From Bradyrhizobium sp. AZCC 1693 (lineage in GTDB: Bacteria > Pseudomonadota > Alphaproteobacteria > Rhizobiales > Xanthobacteraceae), in NCBI RefSeq assembly GCF_036924745.1, contig NZ_JAZHSD010000001.1, positions 248,001-312,000 of the forward strand: 64,000 bases of DNA, given 5' to 3'. A program made the translations under genes and the position numbers. Under the pieces are notes generated by a model, which did no database searches, had not been told where the DNA came from, and was given only the letters and a program-made list of their open reading frames with translations. Positions 12,388-21,806 of the stretch are shown in pieces; position 1 is the first letter of the stretch, and each line of letters begins with the position of its first letter.

Positions 12388-12432
12388 GCATGATCCCGAA
12401 AAGCGGGTACCGGTTTTCGGTCAAGATCATGC
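12388..12432. repeat. 45-bp palindromic element, TACCGGTTTT core, copy 2
   Basis: Outer arms GCATGATC and GATCATGC enclose CCGAAAAGCGGGTACCGGTTTTCGG, mostly self-complementary. It has the same architecture and inner core as 10478-10524 but different outer arms. It lies in the rpmD-rplO gap of an actively co-transcribed operon. Confidence 0.8.
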
Positions 12433-12455
12433 GCCAAGGATAAAGGAAACTAACG

Positions 12456-12944
12456 ATGAAGCTCAGCGATATCGCCGACAACGCCGGCTCGCGCAAGAAG
12501 CGCATGCGCGTCGGCCGTGGCATCGGTTCGGGCAAGGGCAAGACTTCGGGCCGCGGCGGCAAGGGCCAGACTGCGCGTTCGGGCGTGCGCATCAAGGGCT
12601 TTGAGGGCGGCCAGATGCCGTTGCATCGCCGCCTGCCGAAGCGCGGCTTCAACAACATCTTCCGGCTCGACTTCGCCGAGATCAATCTTGACCGGCTGCA
12701 GCAGGCGATCGATGCCAAGCTGGTCGACGCCAAGGAACCCGTCACCGTGGAATCGCTGGTCAAGGCCGGCGTGATCCGTCGCGCCAAGGACGGCCTGCGG
12801 CTGCTCGGCCGCGGCGAACTCAAGGCGAAGCTCGCGATCGAGGTGCACGGCGCCTCCAAGTCCGCGGTCGCGGCGGTCGAGAAGGCCGGCGGCACCGTGA
12901 AGATCCTGGCCCCGGCCAAGAAGGAAGAAGGCGAGGCGGCGTAA
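12456..12944 (+). CDS. rplO: 50S ribosomal protein L15
   Basis: Late-assembly 23S rRNA-binding protein. It has 162 residues. The Gly-rich N-terminus ([19 protein letters not shown]) and the [15 protein letters not shown] block are the L15 signature. AAAGGAAA precedes the ATG. It directly precedes secY, as in most bacteria. Confidence 0.97.
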   Translation: MKLSDIADNAGSRKKRMRVGRGIGSGKGKTSGRGGKGQTARSGVRIKGFEGGQMPLHRRLPKRGFNNIFRLDFAEINLDRLQQAIDAKLVDAKEPVTVESLVKAGVIRRAKDGLRLLGRGELKAKLAIEVHGASKSAVAAVEKAGGTVKILAPAKKEEGEAA

Positions 12945-13090
12945 CATCTGCGTCATCGCCCGCCTAATCGCGGGCGATCCGCACGATAGGACAATGGACT
13001 TATCGAAGCCGAGCACCAAATAATGTCCGGCGTCTGCCGATGGCCCCGACCGGGGCATCGGCCTGGGGGGCGGCGGGAGAAAGCCTGATC

Positions 13091-14422
13091 ATGGTCTCAG
13101 CAGCAGAACAACTTGCGGCAAACCTCAATTTCGGCGCCTTGGCGAAAGCCGACGAACTGAAGAAGCGCATCTGGTTCACGCTGGGTGCGCTGCTTGTTTA
13201 TCGGCTCGGCACCTATATCCCGCTGCCCGGCATCGACCCCGCGATCTGGGAGCAGGTGTTCAAGTCGCAGGCCGGCGGCATTCTCGGCATGTTCAACATG
13301 TTCGCCGGCGGCGGCATCCACCGCATGGCGATTTTTGCGCTGAACATCATGCCGTACATCTCGGCATCGATCATCATCCAGCTCCTGACCACGGTGTCTC
13401 CGCAGCTCGAGGCGCTGAAGAAGGAAGGCGAGGCCGGCCGCAAGACGCTGAACCAGTACACCCGCTATCTGACGGTGATCCTGGCCGCGTTCCAGTCCTA
13501 CGGTATCGCCGTCGGCCTGCAGGGCGCCGGCAACGTCGTCAGCGACCCCGGCGTCTTCTTCCTGCTCTCCACGACGATTACGCTGACCGGCGGCACCATG
13601 TTCCTGATGTGGCTCGGCGAGCAGATCACCTCGCGCGGCATCGGCAATGGCATTTCGCTGATCATTCTGGCCGGCATCGTCGCCGAGCTGCCGTCGGCGC
13701 TTGCCAACATGCTGGAACTGGGACGCCAGGGCGCGCTGTCGACCGGCCTGATCCTGATCGTGATCGTGATGGCGGTCGCCGTGATCGCCTTCATCGTGTT
13801 CATGGAGCGCGCGCAGCGCAGGCTGCTGATCCAGTATCCGAAGCGCCAGGTCGGCAACAAGATGTTCGAGGGCCAGTCCTCGCATCTGCCGCTGAAGCTC
13901 AACACCTCGGGCGTGATCCCGCCGATCTTCGCCTCGTCGCTGCTGCTGCTGCCGGCCACTGTTGCGAACTTCAACGCCGGCAAGGGCCCGGAATGGTTCC
14001 AGTGGCTCAACACCCAACTCAGCCACGGCCGTCCGCTGTTCCTGTTCCTCTATCTGGCGCTGATCGTGTTCTTCGCCTTCTTCTACACCGCGATCGTGTT
14101 CAACCCGACCGAAACCGCCGACAATCTGAAGAAGCATGGTGGCTTCATTCCCGGTATCCGTCCGGGCGAGCGCACCGCCGAATATATCGACTACGTGCTG
14201 TCGCGCGTTACCGTGCTGGGCGCGATCTATCTGGCGATCGTGTGTCTGATTCCCGAAATCCTGATTTCCTACGCTTCGGTGCCGTTCTATTTCGGCGGCA
14301 CCTCGCTCCTGATCGTCGTCAGCGTGACGATGGATACGGTGGCACAGGTGCAGGGCTATTTGCTGGCCCATCAGTATGAAGGACTGATCAGGAAATCGAA
14401 GCTGAGGGGCCGCCGCCGCTGA
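13091..14422 (+). CDS. secY: Protein translocase subunit SecY
   Basis: Channel-forming core of the SecYEG inner-membrane translocon. It has 443 residues with ten predicted membrane segments. Plug-region sequence (GILGMFNMFAGGG) is near residue 60, and the C-terminal cytoplasmic loops carry the conserved IRPGERTAEYI. The ATG at 13091 fits the family start (MVSAAEQLAANLNFG). A longer open frame to 13040 was rejected for lack of similarity. Confidence 0.97.
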   Translation: MVSAAEQLAANLNFGALAKADELKKRIWFTLGALLVYRLGTYIPLPGIDPAIWEQVFKSQAGGILGMFNMFAGGGIHRMAIFALNIMPYISASIIIQLLTTVSPQLEALKKEGEAGRKTLNQYTRYLTVILAAFQSYGIAVGLQGAGNVVSDPGVFFLLSTTITLTGGTMFLMWLGEQITSRGIGNGISLIILAGIVAELPSALANMLELGRQGALSTGLILIVIVMAVAVIAFIVFMERAQRRLLIQYPKRQVGNKMFEGQSSHLPLKLNTSGVIPPIFASSLLLLPATVANFNAGKGPEWFQWLNTQLSHGRPLFLFLYLALIVFFAFFYTAIVFNPTETADNLKKHGGFIPGIRPGERTAEYIDYVLSRVTVLGAIYLAIVCLIPEILISYASVPFYFGGTSLLIVVSVTMDTVAQVQGYLLAHQYEGLIRKSKLRGRRR

Positions 14423-14500
14423 TCTCGCGGAAACGCTGCGGTCTGAATTTCAATAAGAGGGTGTGCGGTGTTCGCTCACCAAGCCGGGGGGCGAAAAGTC

Positions 14501-15379
14501 ATGAGATTGATCCTTTTGGGTCCGCCGGGCGCGGGCAAGGGGACCCAGGCGCAGCGGCTGGTCCAGAAGCACGGCATTATCCAGCTCTCGACCGGCGAGA
14601 TGCTGCGGGCGGCGGTGGCCGCGCAGACGCCGGTCGGCCTGCAGGCCAAGGACATCATGGCGAGCGGCGCGCTGGTGCCGGATGAAATCGTGATCGGGAT
14701 CATCTCCGACCGTCTCGACCAGCCCGACATGAAGAACGGTTTCATCCTCGACGGCTTCCCCCGCACGGTGCCGCAGGCGGCAGCCCTCGACGAACTGCTG
14801 AAGAAGAAGCACATCAAGCTCGACGCCGTGGTCGAACTGCGCGTCAACGAGAGCGCGCTTCTGAACCGCGTCGAGACCCGCGTCGCCGAGATGCAGGCCC
14901 GCGGTGAGGAAGTGCGAATCGACGATACCCCGGAGGTGCTGTCGAAGCGGCTGGCCAACTACCGTGCGCAGACCGAGCCGCTGATTCACTATTATTCGGA
15001 GCGGCGGAAGCTTCTGACGGTCGACGGCATGATGACCATCGAGCACGTCACCCGGGAGATTAACCGGATCCTGTCGGCGATCGGGGCGGTGGAACCTAAG
15101 GTGGCCAAGCCCGCGGTCTCGGCCAAAAAGGCCGGGGGAGCCGCCAGGAAGACGGCGAAGCCGGCGGGCAAAAAGGCTGCCAAAACCGCTAAGAAGGCCG
15201 CCAAAGCGGCTCCAAAGGGCAAGAAAGCCACCTCCAGAAAGGCCGGAAGGGCGACGGGGGCCGCACGGAACGCCGCGGCGGCGGCCAAGGGTAGGGCTGC
15301 CGCCAAGGTCAAAAGGGCGACAAAAAAGACCGTTCGCAAGGTCGCCAAAAAGGTCACGAAAAAGCGAGCTAAGCGATAG
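14501..15379 (+). CDS. adk: Adenylate kinase with Lys/Ala-rich H1-like C-terminal extension
   Basis: Interconverts ATP + AMP and 2 ADP. The core (residues 1-195) has the P-loop GPPGAGKGT at 7-15, the NMP-binding region (STGEMLR), DGFPRT at 84-89 and a short zinc-free LID. From about residue 200 to 292 the protein is almost only K, A, R, G, T and P, with repeated AKKA and KKAAK units. Typical bacterial Adk is about 190-220 residues, so about 90 are extra. The ATG at 14501 matches the conserved MRLILLG start. It follows secY, as usual. Confidence 0.95.
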   Translation: MRLILLGPPGAGKGTQAQRLVQKHGIIQLSTGEMLRAAVAAQTPVGLQAKDIMASGALVPDEIVIGIISDRLDQPDMKNGFILDGFPRTVPQAAALDELLKKKHIKLDAVVELRVNESALLNRVETRVAEMQARGEEVRIDDTPEVLSKRLANYRAQTEPLIHYYSERRKLLTVDGMMTIEHVTREINRILSAIGAVEPKVAKPAVSAKKAGGAARKTAKPAGKKAAKTAKKAAKAAPKGKKATSRKAGRATGAARNAAAAAKGRAAAKVKRATKKTVRKVAKKVTKKRAKR

Positions 15380-15385
15380 AGGCGG

Positions 15386-15415
15386 TTGACGAAACCGAGT
15401 TGAATCCTTTAATAA
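15386..15415 (+). promoter_or_regulatory. Candidate sigma-70 promoter before rpsM
   Basis: TTGACG at 15386-15391 and TAATAA at 15410-15415 are separated by 18 bp in the 186-bp adk-rpsM gap, the widest gap in the translation cluster. An internal promoter could let the rpsM-rpsK-rpoA-rplQ part be expressed independently. This is sequence match only. Confidence 0.45.
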
Positions 15416-15565
15416 GCCCCGCATCCAAGTCGGATAGTTTTTGACGATGCCGGGCCCCGAAGCAGATGAGGGGAAGGGCGTCGTGTTCGCGTTTGCGGAA
15501 ACCTGCCCGAGATAGCAAGAACTTAAAAGCCGGCCCATGAGGGATCGGCGACAGGAGAGAAGTCC

Positions 15566-15934
<369 letters not shown>

Positions 15935-15938
15935 GCGG

Positions 15939-16005
15939 GCGAATAGCGAATAGGGGATGGCGAATAGTTATCTATTCGCCACTCGCCACTCGCCATTCGC
16001 CACTC
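15939..16005. repeat. GCGAATAG-type hairpin, copy 2
   Basis: Three GCGAATAG/GCGAATAGT units face CTATTCGCC, CACTCGCC and CCATTCGCC units around a TTATCTA centre. It forms a long imperfect stem between rpsM and rpsK, beginning four bases after the rpsM stop. Confidence 0.8.
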
Positions 16006-16068
16006 ACGTTTTTAGGTGTAGCCGCTGGCAATACGGCGGCGTTTGAGATCACAGGAAGGTTTTAGGTA

Positions 16069-16458
16069 ATGGGCAAGGAAGCCACCCGCGTACGCCGTCG
16101 CGAACGCAAGAACATCGCCTCCGGCATCGCGCACGTCAATTCGTCGTTCAACAACACGACCATCACCATCACCGACGCGCAGGGCAACACCATTGCCTGG
16201 TCGTCGGCCGGCACGATGGGCTTCAAGGGCTCGCGCAAGTCGACCCCCTACGCCGCGCAGGTCGCGGCCGAAGACGTTTCCAAGAAGGCGCAGGAACACG
16301 GCATGCGCACGCTGGAAGTGGAAGTTGCGGGCCCCGGTTCGGGCCGTGAATCGGCGCTTCGTGCGCTGCAGGCGGCGGGCTTCACTGTGACGTCGATCCG
16401 CGACGTGACGACGATCCCGCACAATGGTTGCCGTCCGCGCAAGCGCCGGCGGGTCTGA
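16069..16458 (+). CDS. rpsK: 30S ribosomal protein S11
   Basis: Platform protein near the mRNA exit and Shine-Dalgarno helix. It has 129 residues with [19 protein letters not shown] at the N-terminus and the C-terminal [13 protein letters not shown] signature. AGGAAGGTTTTAGGTA precedes the ATG. Confidence 0.97.
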   Translation: MGKEATRVRRRERKNIASGIAHVNSSFNNTTITITDAQGNTIAWSSAGTMGFKGSRKSTPYAAQVAAEDVSKKAQEHGMRTLEVEVAGPGSGRESALRALQAAGFTVTSIRDVTTIPHNGCRPRKRRRV

Positions 16459-16600
16459 CGTTTGGTCGCGGGCGCTCGATTCGCGCGTCTCGCGATTGTT
16501 TTTGGAATTTTGACTGCCGCGGGCTGATCCGCGGATCTCCAACGCCGGTGATTTGAAGGCAAATCGACCGGCCGGTCTATTGACCCGAAGGGGTGACAAA

Positions 16601-17620
16601 GTGACGATCCAGAAAAATTGGCAAGAACTCATTCGACCGAACAAGCTGCAGGTAACGCCGGGCACCGATGCGACCCGGTTTGCGACCGTGGTCGCCGAGC
16701 CGCTCGAGCGCGGCTTCGGTCAGACGCTCGGTAACGCGCTGCGCCGCATCCTGCTGTCGTCGCTGCAGGGCGCCGCCGTGCAGTCGGTGCACATCGACGG
16801 CGTGCTGCACGAGTTCTCCTCGATCGCGGGCGTTCGCGAGGACGTCACCGACATCGTGCTCAACATCAAGGACATCTCGATCAAGATGCAGGGCGAAGGC
16901 CCGAAGCGCATGGTCGTGAAGAAGTCGGGCCCGGGCGTCGTCACGGCCGGCGACATCCAGACCGTCGGCGACGTCGTGGTGCTCAATCCCGACCTGCAGA
17001 TCTGCACGCTGGACGAGGGCGCGGAAATCCGCATGGAGTTCACGGTTGCCGCCGGCAAGGGCTATGTCGCCGCCGAGCGTAACCGGCCCGAGGACGCGCC
17101 GATCGGCCTGATCCCGGTCGACAGCCTGTTCTCGCCCGTGCGCAAGGTCTCCTACAAGGTCGAGAACACCCGCGAGGGCCAGATCCTCGACTACGACAAG
17201 CTGACCATGACGATCGAGACCAACGGCGCGATCTCGCCGGAAGACGCGGTGGCCTATGCCGCCCGCATCCTGCAGGATCAGCTCAACGTGTTCGTGAACT
17301 TCGAAGAGCCGCGCAAGGAAGTGACGCAGGAGATCATCCCCGATCTCGCCTTCAACCCGGCGTTCCTCAAGAAGGTCGACGAGCTCGAACTGTCGGTGCG
17401 TTCGGCAAACTGCCTGAAGAACGACAACATCGTCTACATCGGCGACCTCGTGCAGAAGTCGGAAGCGGAAATGCTCCGCACCCCGAACTTCGGCCGCAAG
17501 TCGCTGAACGAGATCAAGGAAGTGCTGGCCCAGATGGGTCTGCATCTCGGCATGGAAGTGCCGGGCTGGCCGCCGGAGAACATCGACGAGCTCGCCAAGC
17601 GCTTCGAGGATCACTACTAA
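16601..17620 (+). CDS. rpoA: RNA polymerase alpha subunit
   Basis: Scaffold for RNA polymerase assembly and target of activators and UP elements. A GTG start at 16601 gives 339 residues beginning [14 protein letters not shown]. The N-terminal domain includes [17 protein letters not shown]. The linker and C-terminal domain ([27 protein letters not shown]) are complete. An upstream in-frame extension of 16 codons has no family similarity. Confidence 0.97.
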   Translation: MTIQKNWQELIRPNKLQVTPGTDATRFATVVAEPLERGFGQTLGNALRRILLSSLQGAAVQSVHIDGVLHEFSSIAGVREDVTDIVLNIKDISIKMQGEGPKRMVVKKSGPGVVTAGDIQTVGDVVVLNPDLQICTLDEGAEIRMEFTVAAGKGYVAAERNRPEDAPIGLIPVDSLFSPVRKVSYKVENTREGQILDYDKLTMTIETNGAISPEDAVAYAARILQDQLNVFVNFEEPRKEVTQEIIPDLAFNPAFLKKVDELELSVRSANCLKNDNIVYIGDLVQKSEAEMLRTPNFGRKSLNEIKEVLAQMGLHLGMEVPGWPPENIDELAKRFEDHY

Positions 17621-17695
17621 GCGAATAGGAAGTGGCGAATAGCGAATAGCGAATTGAGAAGAAGCTACTCGCTACTCACCATTCGCTACTCGCCA
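17621..17695. repeat. GCGAATAG-type hairpin, copy 3
   Basis: It starts at the base after the rpoA stop. GCGAATAGGAAGTGGCGAAT and two more GCGAATAG units on the left oppose CTACTCGC, CTACTCACC, ATTCGC and CTACTCGCC on the right. Same family as 3138-3197 and 15939-16005. Confidence 0.8.
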
Positions 17696-17775
17696 CCCCG
17701 GGCGAACGCAGGCAGCCCACCTGAGCAACATGTCCGACGAACCGTCGCGACGAAGACAAATCAAGGAATAGTTCA

Positions 17776-18192
17776 ATGCGTCACGGCAAGGTTCATCGTA
17801 AGCTCAACCGCACCGCCGAGCATCGCCGCGCGATGTTCGCCAACATGTGCGCGGCGCTGATCAAGCACGAGCAGATCGTCACCACGCTGCCGAAGGCGAA
17901 GGAATTGCGCCCGATCGTGGAGAAGCTGGTTACCCTCGGCAAGAAGGGCGGGCTCGCCATGCGCCGCCAGGCGATCTCCGAGATGCGCGACAAGGATCAG
18001 GTCAGGAAGCTGTTCGACGTACTGGCGACCCGCTACAAGGACCGCCAGGGCGGCTACACCCGCATCATCAAGGCCGGCTTCCGCTACGGCGACAACGCGC
18101 CGATGGCCGTGATCGAGTTCGTCGACCGCGACGTCGATGCCAAGGGCCTGGATTCCGGCCCGGTGCAGGAAAAGTCCGCCGAAGCGGCGTAA
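17776..18192 (+). CDS. rplQ: 50S ribosomal protein L17
   Basis: Tunnel-exit region protein. It has 138 residues. [21 protein letters not shown] is the conserved N-terminus. It is the last gene of the translation cluster and is followed 22 bp later by an intrinsic terminator. Confidence 0.97.
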   Translation: MRHGKVHRKLNRTAEHRRAMFANMCAALIKHEQIVTTLPKAKELRPIVEKLVTLGKKGGLAMRRQAISEMRDKDQVRKLFDVLATRYKDRQGGYTRIIKAGFRYGDNAPMAVIEFVDRDVDAKGLDSGPVQEKSAEAA

Positions 18193-18214
18193 GGCTTCCA
18201 AGATCGCAAGTTTT

Positions 18215-18244
18215 AAAAGCGGCGCTTTCGGCGCCGCTTTTTTG
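18215..18244 (+). terminator. Intrinsic terminator of the ribosomal cluster
   Basis: An 11-bp perfect stem (AAAAGCGGCGC / GCGCCGCTTTT) with a 5-base TTTCG loop is followed by more T residues. It lies right after rplQ and closes the fusA-rplQ transcription unit. Confidence 0.92.
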
Positions 18245-18327
18245 TTGGGCGACGCGCCTGGCCATCCCGTCACCATGTGGGGAGCGGGTTCACAGGAACC
18301 CTCCGGGACCGCCGACGTTTAACATGC

Positions 18328-18786
18328 ATGAGCCGGGCGTTCGTCAAGGATACAGAGGACGTCGAAGATCTGCCTGACCGGCCGATCTCCGATCTTCCGA
18401 ATGACGTGACGGCTGAAGGTCTTCGCCGGATCGAGGAAGCATTGGCCGCAGCCCAGGCCGCGCAAGCTGCAGCGCAATCCGCAGGAGATCGGACCGCCCT
18501 GGCCAGCGCCCGCCGCGATGTCCGTTACTGGAGTGCGCGCCGCGCCACGGCGGCGGTGATCCCGGAACCCACGGACAATTCGGTCGTGCGGCTCGGCCAC
18601 ACCGTCACCATCGTGCGCGAAGATGACCGCCGGCAGACCTTCCGCATCGTTGGCGAAGACGAGGCCGACCCCGCACGCGGGACGATCTCGCATGCGTCGC
18701 CGCTGGCGCGCGCGCTGTTCGGCAAGGGTGTCGGCGATGTCATTGTTGTCGCCGGAGCGGAAGCGGAGATCGTCGAAATTCGGTGA
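18328..18786 (+). CDS. GreA/GreB-family transcript-cleavage-type factor
   Basis: It has 152 residues. The N-terminal half (about residues 28-75) is an Ala/Arg/Glu-rich helical region matching the Gre coiled coil. The C-terminal half (about 85-152) is FKBP-like, with RIVGEDEADPARGTIS and SPLARALFGKGVGD, typical of GreB/Rnk-type C-terminal domains. Family members rescue backtracked RNA polymerase. The coiled-coil tip acidic pair cannot be placed with certainty, so an Rnk-like regulator is possible. The ATG at 18328 fits MSRAFVK; an upstream extension was rejected. Confidence 0.8.
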   Translation: MSRAFVKDTEDVEDLPDRPISDLPNDVTAEGLRRIEEALAAAQAAQAAAQSAGDRTALASARRDVRYWSARRATAAVIPEPTDNSVVRLGHTVTIVREDDRRQTFRIVGEDEADPARGTISHASPLARALFGKGVGDVIVVAGAEAEIVEIR

Positions 18787-18809
18787 TCAATTGTAGTCTG
18801 AGGTTCGCG

Positions 18810-19106
18810 ATGTCGGCCTATGTTATTTCCGAAGTCGAGATGCGCGATGCGGCGAGCTTCGAGGCTTATCGCATCATCGCCGCGAAGACGATCGCGCAAT
18901 ATGGCGGGCGCTATTTAGTCCGCCGCGGCGTCGCAAATTTGATCGAAGGCGGCCCACCGCCGAAAACTATCATTGTCGTTGAATTTCCAACGATAGAACG
19001 TTTGCGCGAATGGTACGCTTCGCCGGAATACGCGGAGGCCTTGAAGGTGCGGCAGACGGCGCTGGATCGACGGCTGATCTTCGTTGAGGGCGTCGCGCCG
19101 CTTTGA
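18810..19106 (+). CDS. DUF1330-family small protein
   Basis: It has 98 residues beginning MSAYVISEVEMRDAASFEAYR, with GGRYLVRRG, VVEFPTIERLREWYASPEY and ALKVRQTALDRRLI, the usual DUF1330 pattern of a small ferredoxin-like alpha/beta domain. The family has no established activity. It lies 23 bp after the Gre-type gene, probably co-transcribed. Confidence 0.85.
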   Translation: MSAYVISEVEMRDAASFEAYRIIAAKTIAQYGGRYLVRRGVANLIEGGPPPKTIIVVEFPTIERLREWYASPEYAEALKVRQTALDRRLIFVEGVAPL

Positions 19107-19256
19107 GCTTGCAACGGAATGTCGCGCTAAATAGCGGCGCGTCAAGGCGATATCTTTGCCTATTCAACGCGTTGCGATGGTAATTCTTCCCGGAACAAGA
19201 GGATGAAAAATCTGTTTTTCCCGCAGCCGCGCTTATGCGGTTTGAGGAGGAACGAG

Positions 19257-19601
19257 ATGAAGAAACTGTTCATACTTGCGGCGGCGGCGTCGCTGGTTGC
19301 GACGATGGCCAACGCTCAGAGCACCACCGTCGAGACGACGACCGGCGCCGCTGGCGCGACAATCCGTATCGAGCCGGAGTATCGCACCCGCATCAAGAGT
19401 TACGTCATCGAGCACAAGATCCGCCCGGTGGAAACACAGGAAAGAATCATCGTCGGCGCCAAGGTACCGACCGATGTCGAACTCGTGCCGGTACCTTCGG
19501 ATTGGGGCCCGTCAGTGACGAAGTATCGCTATGTCTACTCGAACGACCGCGTGATGCTGGTTGATCCCGCCACCCGCACCGTGGTGCATGAAATCGACTG
19601 A
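19257..19601 (+). CDS. Secreted DUF1236-like protein
   Basis: It has 114 residues. The Sec signal peptide is residues 1-20 (MKKLFILAAAASLVATMANA). The mature part has EYRTRIKSYVIEH, IIVGAKVPTDVELVPVP and YRYVYSNDRVMLVDPATRTVV, a pattern I recall from short periplasmic proteins common in Bradyrhizobium. A TTGAGGAGGA Shine-Dalgarno decides the ATG at 19257. Function is unknown. Confidence 0.8.
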   Translation: MKKLFILAAAASLVATMANAQSTTVETTTGAAGATIRIEPEYRTRIKSYVIEHKIRPVETQERIIVGAKVPTDVELVPVPSDWGPSVTKYRYVYSNDRVMLVDPATRTVVHEID

Positions 19602-19625
19602 TTGACTGACGCGTTGTTCATCAAA

Positions 19626-19652
19626 AAAGGGCCGCCCTGTTGGCGGCCCTTT
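19626..19652. terminator. Bidirectional terminator between convergent genes
   Basis: The stem AAAGGGCCGCC / GGCGGCCCTTT (11 bp) has a CTGTT loop. A-rich and T-rich flanks let it serve the plus-strand gene ending at 19601 and the minus-strand gene ending at 19665. Confidence 0.85.
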
Positions 19653-19664
19653 CGATTCGATGCA

Positions 19665-20051
19665 TCACCAATGATGCCAGTGGCGGCGATGGTAGAACCG
19701 CGGGCCATAGAACCGCGGACCACCATAGTAGGCGTATGCCGGGCGTATGACGCGACGGTAGCGAACGACGGGATAATAAGGCTCGTCGTAATATCCGCCA
19801 TAGTAGGCCGGCGCATAGCCGCCGTAATATCCGCCGTAATAGCCGGGGTAGCCGCCATAATAGCCGTAACCTGGACCATAGGCATAGGCGCTCGACGCGA
19901 TGCCGCCGATTAGCGCTCCCGCCAGAAGTCCGCCGGCCAGGCCTGGCCCCCATCCCCCGTGCCCCCACCGTGCTTCCGCAGGCGCCGGTGCCGCGATGGT
20001 GGCGAGGCCGAGGGTCGCTGCGGCGGCCAAGGCCAAAGGTGCTTTCCTCAT
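19665..20051 (-). CDS. Secreted Gly/Tyr-rich protein
   Basis: It has 128 residues. The signal peptide ends near AEA (residues 25-27). It is followed by a Gly-rich hydrophobic stretch (LAGGLLAGALIGGIA), a GGYYGG/YYGGY low-complexity run (about residues 59-88) and a His/Arg/Trp-rich end. Similar short periplasmic or surface proteins are frequent in Bradyrhizobium. The composition suggests a structural rather than enzymatic role; no function can be assigned. Confidence 0.75.
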   Translation of the reverse strand: MRKAPLALAAAATLGLATIAAPAPAEARWGHGGWGPGLAGGLLAGALIGGIASSAYAYGPGYGYYGGYPGYYGGYYGGYAPAYYGGYYDEPYYPVVRYRRVIRPAYAYYGGPRFYGPRFYHRRHWHHW

Positions 20052-20305
20052 GGAACGTACTCCTTTTCCCTAAAGACATTCGCTAAACACATTCGAGTGA
20101 AGTTCGTTGCGTAAGTATCGGCTTCCAAGCGGCTTTTGCGGCTGATTTAATTTTGATGAACGTGCGTTCAGGAGGCGATTTCGCGCGGGAGTCCATAATT
20201 GCAATGTTCCGCTTGGAACTTTGCGGCAGGAAAGGTATTCCGCACGGCTTCTCGCGCTGGTCAGCAAGAAGCCCTCCCAGCCGATGACCGCAGATGAATA
20301 CCGCC

Positions 20306-21799
20306 TCAGTCGAAATCCAGAAAACCCGGCCGGCCGGACATCGGTGGCTGACGGCCCAGCCAGGCGAGATCGGGGACGGGACGGGCCGTCTCCGAACTGG
20401 CTGCAAGCAGGGCCTCGATCTCTCGGGCAACCGAAAGCGTTGCGACATCGCCGCCGCGCGGGCCGATGATCTGGATGCCGAACGGCAATCCGGCGCCGTC
20501 GCGGCCGGCCGGGATCGCCACCGCCGGGTGCCCGGCATTGGTGACGGCATAGGCCAGCGCCAGCCAATGGAAATAGCTTTTGGTCGGCGCGCCGTCGATC
20601 GCGGCCGGGTAGAGCTCCGACCACGGCCGTGGGCTGATCGTGACCGTGGGCGCAATGACAAAATCGTGCTCGCCGAAGAATTTCTGCCAGCTCCGATAAA
20701 GCGCAGTCTGCAGCGAGAGCGCACGCGCCACGTCGAGCGCGGAATATCCGAGCCCCTCGGCCACGTTGTCGCGAATATTGGGCCCCACCTTGTCCGGATA
20801 CTTCTCGGCCAGTTCACGGTGACGCCCCAGAAATGCGACGGCGCGCAATATGCGAAACACCTCGTCGGCATGGCTGCAATCCGGATGGGTCCATTCGAGA
20901 CTGCGGAAGGCCGATCCGAATGTGGCGAGCTTCTTCTTGAATGTCTCGGCGATGGCGCGCTCCGTCGGCGCAAACCCGAAATCGCAGGTCGCCGCGATCC
21001 GCAAGCCGGCGAGATCGGTCCTTGGCGGATCGCGGTAGGTCGCACGCTCGGGCGCTCCGCCGGCGTGCAGGATCGCCGACAGCGGATCGCGCGCGTCGCG
21101 ATCCAGCATGCAGGAAAGCATCAGGCAGGCGTCGGATACATTTCTGGCCATCGGCCCGAGCTGCGAGATCTGCAGCCAGGCCATGTTGCGGCTGTTGCTG
21201 GCGATCAGCCCGGGCGAGGGGCGGAAACCGACGACCCCGCAGAACGCTGCGGGGTTCCTGACCGAGCCTCCCGTGTCCGAACCGGTCGCCAGCGGCACCA
21301 TGCCGGTGGCAAGCGCTACCGCCGATCCGCCGGATGAGCCGGCGGCGGAGCGTTCGGGATTGAACGGGTTGCCGGTGGCGCCGTGAAGCGCATTGCGGGT
21401 GTTGCCGCCCGCGCCCCATTCGGGGACGTTGGTCTTGCCGACGACGATGGCGCCGGCGCGCTTCAGCATTGCAACGATGGCTTCGTCGTCTTTCGCGATA
21501 TTGTCGGCGAACAGCACGCTGCCGAAGCTCGTCGGCAACCCCTTGGCGTCGATCAGGTCCTTGACCCCGAGCGGAAGTCCGTGCAGCGCGCCGAGGTCAT
21601 CGGCGCGCATCACGGCGGCCTCGCTCTCCTGCGCCGTTGCGCGCGCGGTCTCGAACGAGCGCGCAATGACCGCATTGACGGCCGGATCGATCGCCTCGAT
21701 GCGCCGGATGCAACTGTCCATGAGTTCGACCGGCGAAAACTTGCGCTCGCCGATCAGCGCCCGGGCTGCTACCGCGGGCAGATCGCACGGCTCGGTCAT
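20306..21799 (-). CDS. Amidase-signature family hydrolase
   Basis: It has 497 residues. The Ser-cisSer-Lys triad is visible: K80 in LGVKDLID, S155/S156 in AGSSGGSA and S179 in DTGGSVRNPA. The family hydrolyses amides (indoleacetamide, acylamides, Glu-tRNA amidotransferase GatA homologues). No gatB/gatC neighbours exist, so this is a free-standing amidase. It starts 7 bp downstream of the Bug-type binding protein gene, suggesting that protein may capture the amide or its product. Substrate is unknown. Confidence 0.9.
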   Translation of the reverse strand: MTEPCDLPAVAARALIGERKFSPVELMDSCIRRIEAIDPAVNAVIARSFETARATAQESEAAVMRADDLGALHGLPLGVKDLIDAKGLPTSFGSVLFADNIAKDDEAIVAMLKRAGAIVVGKTNVPEWGAGGNTRNALHGATGNPFNPERSAAGSSGGSAVALATGMVPLATGSDTGGSVRNPAAFCGVVGFRPSPGLIASNSRNMAWLQISQLGPMARNVSDACLMLSCMLDRDARDPLSAILHAGGAPERATYRDPPRTDLAGLRIAATCDFGFAPTERAIAETFKKKLATFGSAFRSLEWTHPDCSHADEVFRILRAVAFLGRHRELAEKYPDKVGPNIRDNVAEGLGYSALDVARALSLQTALYRSWQKFFGEHDFVIAPTVTISPRPWSELYPAAIDGAPTKSYFHWLALAYAVTNAGHPAVAIPAGRDGAGLPFGIQIIGPRGGDVATLSVAREIEALLAASSETARPVPDLAWLGRQPPMSGRPGFLDFD

Positions 21800-21806
21800 G
21801 TCAGGA

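Noticed and set aside
13097..14371. 424-codon minus-strand frame over secY
   Set aside because: His/Asp/Arg/Gln-rich composition typical of a shadow of a membrane protein gene; secY is certain.
20294..21337. 347-codon plus-strand frame opposite the amidase
   Set aside because: The amidase catalytic residues are clear on the other strand; this frame has no family features.
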